DNA of 15,000 bases from the NCBI RefSeq assembly GCF_964340395.1, contig NC_135567.1, positions 15,935,306-15,950,305 on the forward strand, in the 5' to 3' direction. This DNA is from Glandiceps talaboti (lineage: Eukaryota; Hemichordata; Enteropneusta; Spengelidae). A program made the position numbers and the translations under genes. Positions 8,601 to 15,000 of the stretch are shown here, one piece after another (within the stretch, counting starts at the first letter, position 1; each line of letters opens with the position of its first letter). Under the pieces are notes generated by a model. The model searched no databases. It was given only the letters and a program-made list of their open reading frames with translations, and was not told the origin of the DNA.

Positions 8601-9386
8601 GATACTCTCAACATGTCAACATATTATGTATACTTTGGTACTTACCTCTGCAGAGAGTTTTAATGTTGTCAGTTTCATTCTTGAAATAACCATCACAACA
8701 TCTATAAATCCTAATATAAAGAAATATGATAGAAAATGCAAACCCGCCATGTTGAATGTTGCATCATGGGAAATGTGATAATAATACTAATCAATTAGTA
8801 TTGTAAACAATATTGTTACATTGTTTATAACCACAAATAATCAATTCATAGTTACCCTGACAATTGTGGGAGGTTAATTTTGTTAGTAGCTCCAGATTAG
8901 GTTTATGATAAGCACAGATAATCCCATAGTCCTTTGCGTCTGAGCATGCTCAGTCTGGATTGCAAGTTCCATATTGGTGACGGGGTTTATTTCGTTTGAA
9001 TTGATGATGATTTAAATTTTTATTGCGCATCCAAAATTAACGCAATAATTGTTTACCACATGCACCTGTCGTTGTATTAATAACCAACACTATATTGCTC
9101 AATACAATTTTGATGTCAGCCATTCAGATTGGCCAAAAATTGTGTCTATTAAATATGCATGTTATAGTCTAAGAGTAGTTGCAATGCTCTAAGGTATCAG
9201 AAATATAATCTTCTCTACTAAACTAAATAGTATCAGAAATATCACTTACCAGCTATCGTTGTACTCGAACCATTGGCATGCATTAGGATCGCCAGGGTCA
9301 GTTTGACCTGGTAATTCTGAACCTATGCATACTTTAGATATTGTCAGAATCACAATGGCATAGATTGCCATCAGTGAAGTCCACAT
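4908..9386 (-). CDS. CED-1/Draper/MEGF10-like multi-EGF transmembrane receptor, six coding exons
   Basis: The six exons (9386-9250, 8710-8646, 8083-7135, 6848-6739, 6330-6180, 5685-4908) sum to 2190 bases, a 729-residue protein plus stop. Order: signal peptide (1-22), short EMI-like Cys module (about 35-67), nine EGF/laminin-type repeats (68-384), a four-Cys stalk with N-glycosylation sequons (385-438), membrane helix (439-463), basic stop-transfer (KNRKNNRRRN) and a 260-residue tail. The tail has NPNY at 476-479, the type of motif that PTB adaptors of the CED-6/GULP family bind in CED-1 and its relatives. That suggests a plasma-membrane receptor for debris, apoptotic cells or microbes; ligand and role are inferred. 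It is shorter than MEGF10 (over 1,100 residues, more repeats), and its EMI domain looks reduced. All splice sites are GT-AG and the phases agree. A truncated paralog lies to the left on the same strand. A scavenger receptor of the SREC type is the main alternative. Confidence 0.88.
5851..6070. repeat. Symmetric (ACAA)n-(CATA)n-(ACAA)n microsatellite in intron 5
   Basis: An ACAA/AAAC tetranucleotide block (5851-5890) precedes a CATA block (5901-6001, one CATG variant near 5955), which is followed by another AAAC block (6001-6070). It occupies almost half of intron 5 of the main receptor gene. Long open frames on the minus strand here (rich in Cys, Val, Met and Tyr) are artefacts of the repeat. 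Confidence 0.97.
6180..6330 (-). CDS. Receptor coding exon 5: transmembrane segment
   Basis: The 151-base exon has acceptor CTCTATAG|TA and donor AATAG|GTATGT. It encodes a Pro/Glu-rich linker followed by a 25-residue hydrophobic helix (residues 439-463, LIVTLVSIAVILTVVG and onward) and a basic stretch KNRKNNR. This makes the protein a single-pass type I membrane protein with the EGF array outside. Confidence 0.88.
6331..6738. other. Intron 4 of the main receptor gene
   Basis: AT-rich intronic sequence. No repeat, RNA gene or additional exon was recognised. Confidence 0.6.
6739..6848 (-). CDS. Receptor coding exon 4: juxtamembrane Cys stalk
   Basis: This 110-base exon has acceptor TCTTTACAG|G and donor AATG|GTAGGA, entering in phase 2 and leaving in phase 1. 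The residues read IGSCASLCMVDSLTAECDC and then a Thr/Asn-rich part with sequons NAT and NGT. Four cysteines suggest a partial extra EGF-like or disulfide-bonded stalk. The exon was found from phase and splice signals rather than homology, so it is less certain than its neighbours. Confidence 0.7.
7135..8083 (-). CDS. Receptor coding exon 3: nine EGF/laminin-type repeats in one exon
   Basis: The single 949-base exon is entered at TTTTTACAG|AA in phase 1 and left at ACAAG|GTTAGTG in phase 2. It encodes about nine Cys-rich repeats of the form C-x-C-x-G-x-C-x-C-x-x-G-Y/F-x-G-x-x-C. Repeats 1-4 are very alike (GSC-C-x-G-F/Y-Y-G-N/D-x-C). Repeats 5-9 are more divergent, with GWKG or GWQG in place of GYYG. 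Such tandem EGF arrays bind ligands or clustered partners outside the cell. The donor position is chosen because the array ends there and because the frame matches exon 4; reading through would add a Cys-free tail. Confidence 0.88.
8487..8577. repeat. Short degenerate minisatellite in intron 2
   Basis: Three units carry CAGACTGTTT or CAGATTGTTA. The second and third share GAAGTTACCAGA-TGTT-CCT with a period of about 37 bases (8520 and 8557); the first unit (8488) is more diverged. It lies in intron 2 of the main receptor gene. Confidence 0.6.
8646..8710 (-). CDS. Receptor coding exon 2: EMI-like CCDGY segment
   Basis: This 65-base exon completes the split Trp codon of exon 1 and reads IYRCCDGYFKNETDNIKTLC. 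The YRCC-G-Y signature followed by a single Cys is typical of the C-terminal part of EMI modules in MEGF10/Draper-type proteins. NET is an N-glycosylation sequon. The acceptor is TATATTAG and the donor AGAG|GTAAGTA (phase 1). A MITE-like element begins only 27 bases upstream of the acceptor. Confidence 0.85.
8737..8976 (-). mobile_element. MITE-like non-autonomous element, copy 2 (inverted), in intron 1 of the receptor gene
   Basis: Read on the minus strand, this copy matches copy 1 (3303-3563) from GGAACTTGCAATCCAGACTG through GAGCATGCTC to AACATGGCGGGTTTGCA. Its inner end is eroded: the last bases of the second terminal repeat are lost at about 8737, next to the exon-2 acceptor. The flanks differ from those of copy 1, so this is a dispersed element and not part of the gene duplication. 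Confidence 0.8.
9250..9386 (-). CDS. Receptor coding exon 1: signal peptide and start of EMI-like module
   Basis: The ATG at 9386-9384 starts MWTSLMAIYAIVILTISKVC, a hydrophobic signal peptide with likely cleavage after Cys-Ile-Gly at about residue 22. Then comes a short acidic linker and DPNACQWFEYNDS. The exon ends in phase 2 at CTG|GTAAGTG. An upstream in-frame ATG (9431) would add about 15 residues, but a TTTTTTTCAAG acceptor-like site ends at 9401, so that ATG is probably intronic and the 5' UTR is likely spliced. Confidence 0.85.
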
Positions 9387-9400
9387 GTTGAAAACGTATC

Positions 9401-9749
9401 CTTGAAAAAAATGAAAAATACATAAATGCAAATTGGTATGGTGTTAATCAAAGTTTGTATAATTTCAACTTGGGTTTGTTGAGTTTTCCTTTAATGCTAC
9501 AACAATAGGACAACTACATGATGGCAGTTTTTAGTTTAGAATTTGAAATTGGATAACTGAAGTATACTTAAGCTTAAAAAATTATCGTCACAAAACATAT
9601 TTCCACCCCAGATATTTCGAGTAAATTGAACTCCTCTTTTTTCAATGGGTCACCAGGACGGTCCAACTGAAAATTATGGCACCATTCTCTCTCGAAATAG
9701 TTAGGTTAAAACGCCATGTTGTCCTGACAATACAAGAGAATCTCTACGA
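9401..9749. other. Upstream flank of the receptor coding start, nothing specific recognised
   Basis: This stretch includes the candidate acceptor at 9401 just before coding exon 1. It is otherwise plain AT-rich sequence. A promoter could not be assigned. Confidence 0.4.
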
Positions 9750-9830
9750 ATTTTTTAATTTTTTTTAATTTTTTAATTTTTTTTAATTTTTATATTTTTT
9801 TAATTTTTCTAAAGTATTTTTTTTTTATGT
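9750..9830. repeat. T-rich low-complexity tract (TTTTTTAA units)
   Basis: Irregular repeats of T runs separated by AA. No coding potential. Confidence 0.9.
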
Positions 9831-10690
9831 TGAAAACAATATTTTAAGTGTATATTTTATTATGAGTATAACATTTTAAAGTCCGTCTACTATAAATGAT
9901 ATACAATCTGAATATTTGTTGATCCAGGGTCAAACTGAAAATAGTAACAGCGTACCTGTGTTGGAATGTTACGTGTATTTATAGGTGTTAAACTAAGTAA
10001 CCCCTGTAAAGTTTTGTAATAAAAATCTGTTGTTCTATTGTATCACCGATATATGGCCGCTTCACCTTTCAACTATAAGTTAGTAATTTAGAATTGAGGC
10101 AATATATCTTGGCTTTGTTTAAAATTTTCCAAACCTACATACTTGTTTATTTAGCAATTCTAGTGCTTTGTTGAGAAATTGTAGAATTATGCAGTGTATT
10201 TTAGCTACATACTGAATCAATACACATGGTCGAGTGTGATAAAACACAACATGCAGGTTTGTTTGCTAGAAGCTGAATTTTAGTTGCTGCCAATTTACTG
10301 CAGCAATAAATCACCGACAGTTACTGCATATTTTGCTTCTTTGTAATTTAGCATAACTAACCACAAAAACACTGTAGTCTACATGCAAGTATAAAACTGT
10401 CGTCTACCTTTTAGAGCAATATTATCCATCATTTAAAGCCAGAGGAGGCAGCCTTGGAAAATTCTGACGTTTAACTAACTGAAAAAGTACCACAAGTACG
10501 AACGCCCAAACAAAATCTCCAAGTTGTAAATTCTTTTTTTAGACAACCGAGTTTGTGATATGCATACTTTACAATTCACGGTTAAAAAACTGTACTTAAT
10601 ACAAAGAACACTTATTTCGGTGTGCTATACAAATGAACACGTGAATTGTTGTGTTTGGCGGATCTAGGGGTGCTAAAATTTAAACAAATT
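9831..10690. other. AT-rich stretch with no supported gene
   Basis: No open frame of interest, RNA gene or repeat family was recognised on either strand. TTTATT occurs at several places and could be a minus-strand polyadenylation signal for the gene that starts at 12176, but no exon was found to support that. Confidence 0.5.
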
Positions 10691-10697
10691 TCCTCAC

Positions 10698-10760
10698 CTT
10701 TCTTAGTTGCACTTTCGTCCAGCTAACTGCTCGGCTATTGTTGTAGTGGTAAACGAACAC
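10698..10760 (-). other. Candidate untranslated 5' exon of the main receptor gene (donor only)
   Basis: On the minus strand AAGAAAG|GTGAGG at 10704-10692 is a good splice donor. It lies 1.3 kb upstream of the receptor coding start, which has an acceptor-like site 14 bases before the ATG. Sequence before the donor is not recognisably coding. The 5' end is unknown and the upper coordinate is nominal. Confidence 0.2.
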
Positions 10761-10888
10761 TGCATACTGGAATTACTTGTCAATAAAATTTATGGTAGCA
10801 TGCTACTCATAATCACATATTTGCATACAATGGGAGTACCACTAACGCAACCTCGCGACCAGGTTCCTACAAACATGACTACTATATA

Positions 10889-11714
<826 letters not shown>

Positions 11715-12102
11715 GACGAGTATTTTCCGGCTGACTGAAGAAAAATATTGGAGAATAACTTAATTATACCAACGCCAGTAATATCGAAGAAAATTTAGGG
11801 AAAGTAATAGAATTTTGAAAGTTTTGACTCATATTTTGAACACAGCAGAACCAGTGACTTAGAAACGCGTTGTCGTGATGTAGAATGACAAGAGTATATA
11901 TATTCCGTATTTTTTGTTTGAACCTGGTCCATGCACACCATGGTACAATGCCATATTGTCATCGTTTTGTGATGACAAAGCAAACACCCTACAACGTGTC
12001 TAAAAGCTTCAACTATTATGAATAAATAAAACGAAAATGCGTTTTTTTCTGCTAAGTGTCAGCACTAGACTGAAGTCCCATAATGAACACTGGTATACTC
12101 AC
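11715..12102. other. Stretch with no confident gene; possible intron of the gene starting at 12176
   Basis: A 62-codon minus-strand frame at 11795-11983 has no domain, no good acceptor and no homolog that I recognise. AATAAATAAAA at about 12020 on the plus strand looks like a chance match. If the exon at 12103-12176 is real, this region is its first intron. Confidence 0.4.
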
Positions 12103-12176
12103 CCTGCAATATCGCCCTCAACGTACTTCGTAGGTGAATTCCGAAGGAATTCGTGCACACCGGCGTAGCCGTCCAT
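12103..12176 (-). CDS. Likely first coding exon of an unrecognised gene
   Basis: On the minus strand AGCAATGG is a good initiation context. The frame reads MDGYAGVHEFLRNSPTKYVE then GDIA and two bases, and ends at CAGG|GTGAGT, a strong donor (phase 2). The exon is clearly more GC-rich than its surroundings, and the peptide looks like real protein, with no low-complexity bias. A TTGGCGCCAA palindrome (E2F-like) lies about a dozen bases upstream of the ATG. I do not recognise the family. No following exon was identified down to the receptor gene, so the gene may have a long intron, may enclose the receptor gene, or may be a fragment. There is no signal peptide, so it is unlikely to be a 5' exon of the receptor; splicing to the receptor acceptor at 9400 also meets a stop. 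Confidence 0.5.
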
Positions 12177-12183
12177 TGCTGTA

Positions 12184-12195
12184 GCTTGGCGCCAA
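12184..12195 (-). promoter_or_regulatory. TTGGCGCCAA palindrome, E2F-like, just upstream of the 12176 start
   Basis: A perfect ten-base palindrome resembling E2F sites lies about a dozen bases upstream of the predicted ATG. It is consistent with a promoter-proximal or 5' UTR position. A second copy lies near 4325-4334 with no such context. Confidence 0.3.
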
Positions 12196-12455
12196 CAGCT
12201 TTGGATGTAAAATAGCATTGGGGCATTTTATTTCTGTTAGCTCAATCGATTCAGGTCAGGCCAGTGAATTCATCGTCGTAATAAATCACAGCCTCTTTTA
12301 CGGCACTGGCCAAGCCACACCAATATGTATACGCGGTACTCTGGCGAGAATGAATCAGCTCACTAAATGACATACGACCTTTGCATCGGCGGCACTCCAA
12401 ACACAATGCATGCAGTATTCACATCAATTGCTATAGGCGGTTAATAAATTCTAAT

Positions 12456-12618
12456 GTTAGTTTCGTATACGTACGTCGTAATTATTTTTGGCTGGTTTTG
12501 AAGTACATGGGATATTATCCAAATAGTCTTATTTTATTTTTTTGGTCCTAAGCCATACTCATTTAATACTACTTACTTATATTAATCAAACTATTCGACG
12601 AAATTGCGAGTTATTATG
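12456..12618 (+). repeat. Dispersed/tandem repeat unit A
   Basis: The sequence from TTAGTTTCGTATACG through TATTAATCAAACTATTCGAC to AGTTATTATG is repeated in diverged form at 12800-12939 in the same orientation. It shares GTCGTAATTATT, GGGATATTAT or GAGATATTAT, and CTATTCGA-GAAAT. Its end forms the left arm of the perfect hairpin. Confidence 0.65.
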
Positions 12619-12654
12619 TGTATATTCATAATAACTCGCAATTTCGTCGAATAG
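12591..12654. repeat. Perfect 28-bp hairpin with 8-base loop
   Basis: Arms 12591-12618 and 12627-12654 are exact reverse complements (CTATTCGACGAAATTGCGAG onward), separated by TGTATATT. The absence of any mismatch in a region whose repeats are otherwise diverged implies that the palindrome is recent. Confidence 0.95.
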
Positions 12655-12710
12655 TCTGACCTGAATCAATTGAGCTAACAGAAATAAAATGCCCAATGCT
12701 ATTATTTCTC

Positions 12711-12770
12711 TCTCGAATATGTAAAAGAAAGTTTAGGGTCGGCGTGAAAATCTAGGTGGGGTCGAGTGAC
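12711..12770 (+). repeat. Dispersed repeat with TTTAGGGTCGGC core, copy 1
   Basis: TCTCGAATATGT, then AAGTTTAGGGTCGGCGTGAA and AATCTAGGTGGGG, match 14209-14262 in the same orientation. It begins directly after the right arm of the large inverted repeat, so it may belong to the same composite element. Confidence 0.7.
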
Positions 12771-12799
12771 CGGAACCAAACAACTTTTTTTATTTGGCT

Positions 12800-12939
12800 T
12801 TAGTTTCGGTATGTCGTAATTATTGTTCGCTGTTTTAACGGGTATTACCGAGATATTATTTTTGAGCCCTAGTCATACTAATTTCACACTAATTATTTAT
12901 ATTAATTAAGCTATTCGATGAAATAGTATGTAATTATGA
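12800..12939 (+). repeat. Dispersed/tandem repeat unit B
   Basis: A diverged second copy of the unit at 12456-12618, beginning TTTAGTTTCGGTATGTCGTA and ending CTATTCGATGAAATAG. It lacks the inverted duplication that follows unit A. Confidence 0.6.
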
Positions 12940-14208
12940 ATAGACAAACTTGTCTCACGTAATTTGATGCCATTGGCGACAAAATAGTATCAAGTGAAAA
13001 TTATAATCATTGAACCCTCACATACATATATCCCTCGGTCTATCAATGGTGGCCATTCAATGGAGTACTTCCAAAGTTCAATAGTGCGTGGTGGGCGCCG
13101 GTGGTGGCCAAAGATCTGTTACCTGAGTCAGTTAGGAGTGTATAAGAATCACAGATTGATAAACATCTACACCAATACGTAGGCGTTTCTATAGGTTTAC
13201 CAGTGATGTCTACATGTTATTTATGTGACTGTGTTGGAAATCAAAACTTATAGTCTGGATTCCTGTCTTTTTTTCACCAAAAGTTAGGCAAAATATGTTT
13301 CTTAAATTTCCGATGATTTAAATGATGTCTTAAAATAGGCCTGGGTAGGAAGGTCGGAATGTCATTTATGTAATCAATTCTACTCATTGCTGTTGACAAA
13401 TTGCTTTAAAACTTAGACAAGATTTGTTGGTTACATTACTTGAATCTGTGATATTTTAATGAGATGTTAATGAGGACAATTATCAGTGAAGTAGACGAAC
13501 AGAATGCGCAGACGACAATGTATAAATTCAACTTGCCGTCTAAAAAGATAGTTTCTCTGGTATGTTTTTTGTTTATTTGTTATTTTTTGTTTTTGTTTTT
13601 CCTGAAGTTGTGGCACGAACATTTATATAGAAATAAAGTCTAACTTCTCACCATATCACCTGTTCTGATGTAAAAAATACTGAGGGCCGACAGCTTAAAG
13701 TAGGGTTGACCAGGTTATCGGAAATTACACATTGATTTTTGTTGACCATAGTTGGCCCGTTTGTGTACCGTCACACCTCAGAACGCCTGCTTGGATTGCA
13801 ATATGTTGTTTGTTTAATTTAATGATGTATCGATCGCTTAAACGGTATTTAGTGGTTTCTCAGTAAAGCCCATTAAATCTACGCCTCGTCACTGATTAGT
13901 GTAGGTAATGCGCATCGAAGGAAGCGCGTGACAGTGACGTCATGGTTTGGATTGCAAACGAGTCGCGTCAGGTCTAAAAACACTGTGTGGTTTCGATTAC
14001 ACTCAATATTAGAATAGGTGGGATTAAAAAAAAATCATATTTGATTGTCAAGTTTAGTGTTTTCCATATTGTCTCTGTGTTATTGGTTTCTTCTCATCAG
14101 CCATTACAGATTGGAAGAACAGTTTTACATTGTTTTGTAAAGTTAATGTCAGTTTCCGCATCCACCATTTCTCGCGAGATTTCACGATTTTTTACGATTT
14201 TATTTTTT
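12940..14208. other. Stretch without a confident gene
   Basis: Mostly unique AT-rich sequence. A plus-strand frame at 13464-13559 (starting MLMRTIISEVDEQNAQTTMY) runs to a GTATGT donor but is only 32 codons long. A GC-richer patch at 13905-13975 includes a TGACGTCA CRE palindrome, which might mark a promoter. Other short frames show nothing recognisable. Confidence 0.45.
13935..13942. promoter_or_regulatory. CRE palindrome TGACGTCA
   Basis: A perfect cAMP-response-element palindrome sits in a short GC-rich patch (13905-13975) containing several CpG. No gene could be tied to it. The same eight bases occur near 8197 between exons of the receptor gene, so chance is plausible. Confidence 0.2.
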
Positions 14209-14262
14209 CTCGAATATGTGTAAAAACAAATTTAGGGTCGGCAATGAAAAACTAGAGGGGAC
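14209..14262 (+). repeat. Dispersed repeat with TTTAGGGTCGGC core, copy 2
   Basis: CTCGAATATGTG, AAATTTAGGGTCGGCAATGA and AAACTAGAGGGG parallel copy 1 at 12711-12770. Sequence before it (14150-14208) is rich in ACGATTTT and does not match copy 1 closely. Confidence 0.7.
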
Positions 14263-15000
14263 AAATAGCTGTAGGCTGCTGGGGCGCTGGGGTCAGAAAA
14301 GGGGTCACTACGAACAACTTAGCATATAAAAGCAGTCAGTCGTTTGTTTATTCAATATCGAATGTTCCCATGTATGTCGTCGAGCCGATACAAATGTTAT
14401 CTCGTCCGATATTTTGAACTTTGGCACCTTGTTGAAATCACGTGCTAACGGCTGGGTAAGGTGGCGGGGATTCCCCTCCCATTACTAAAATAGTTGGCGA
14501 ATATTATCTTGTTTGATGAGGTTATGTTTCTATATTTTTGTTCAACGAAATTAGAATGAAATTTGTAAACTAAATAAATTTCAAATCAAATTTCCTACAG
14601 GAACAGTGTTGATTTGAGAGTCACGTCATATGTGTACTGATTCTGAACGCAATAACGCACTGAAGTAGAATAATCCCAATACATCACCAATGTCTTTTAA
14701 AACCACCCTAAAGTTTGACAAGTATTTGGTTTGTGAAAACAGTAATTATAATCATCTTTAGAAATAAAATTACATCAGTCATAATAATATAATCATCACC
14801 ACCCGTTCACTATACGACCAATATCGTCATGTCACTTTCAATAACCAACCACATCTCTGTCTGTTACCACCCATTTTATCGTACTGGAGTGGGTGAAGTG
14901 AAATGCAACCGAAACAAAAGACAAGTTCCGCTGCACTAACTATGAAATACACTACCTGGAAATTTTAATAGAACTCAAATAGTTTCTTTCGATCGCTTAC
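14263..15000. other. Right-hand flank, nothing recognised
   Basis: No open frame with a domain, no RNA gene and no repeat that I could match elsewhere in the window. Confidence 0.5.

Larger units (their letters stand above)
12211..12703. repeat. Large inverted repeat, 49-bp arms about 400 bp apart
   Basis: The left arm at 12211-12259 (AATAGCATTGGGGCATTTTA onward) is matched by its reverse complement at 12656-12703, with only one substitution and one deleted base. The right arm is joined directly to a perfect 64-base hairpin (12591-12654). This could be a foldback transposable element, or a segment copied in reverse by template switching. Confidence 0.85.

Noticed and set aside
9387-9431. Upstream ATG that would extend the receptor by about 15 residues
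   Set aside because: It lies before an acceptor-like TTTTTTTCAAG, and the longer N-terminus would bury the signal peptide; the paralog also starts at the downstream ATG.

Overview
The window comes from a metazoan nuclear genome, most likely an invertebrate. The evidence is GT-AG introns with matching phases, AT-rich intergenic DNA, many tetranucleotide microsatellites, small inverted-repeat elements, and a multi-EGF single-pass receptor gene. The phylum cannot be fixed from this sequence; a lophotrochozoan, hemichordate or cephalochordate would all fit. No rRNA, tRNA, CRISPR array or bacterial-style operon was seen.

Layout: the main gene lies on the minus strand, with coding exons between 9386 (ATG) and 4908 (stop). 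Six coding exons (9386-9250, 8710-8646, 8083-7135, 6848-6739, 6330-6180, 5685-4908) join in frame with phases 2,1,2,1,2. They give a predicted protein of 729 residues: signal peptide, short EMI-like Cys module, about nine EGF/laminin-type repeats in one exon, a Cys-containing stalk, one membrane segment, and a 260-residue cytoplasmic tail with a juxtamembrane NPNY motif and degenerate internal repeats. The architecture is that of the CED-1/Draper/MEGF10-PEAR1 class of engulfment-type receptors. A second gene of the same family begins on the same strand further left: its first two coding exons (945-806 and 274-198) match the first two of the main gene in sequence and phase, and the rest runs off the left edge. 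The window therefore cuts a tandem, head-to-tail receptor cluster.

Right of the receptor gene, 9.4-15 kb is mostly non-coding. It holds a T-rich tract, an 825-bp (TGTC)n/(CGTC)n array with higher-order duplication, one likely minus-strand first coding exon of an unrecognised gene (12176-12103), and a cluster of inverted and dispersed repeats (12.2-12.9 kb and 14.2 kb). The intergenic region between the two receptor genes (about 1-4.9 kb) holds the likely polyadenylation signal of the main gene, a MITE-like element whose second, inverted copy sits in intron 1 of the main gene, and a pair of ISRE-like sites upstream of the left gene.

All coordinates and translations were read by eye. Splice sites rest on consensus, frame continuity and, for exons 1 and 2, agreement between the paralogs. 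No transcript data or database search was available.
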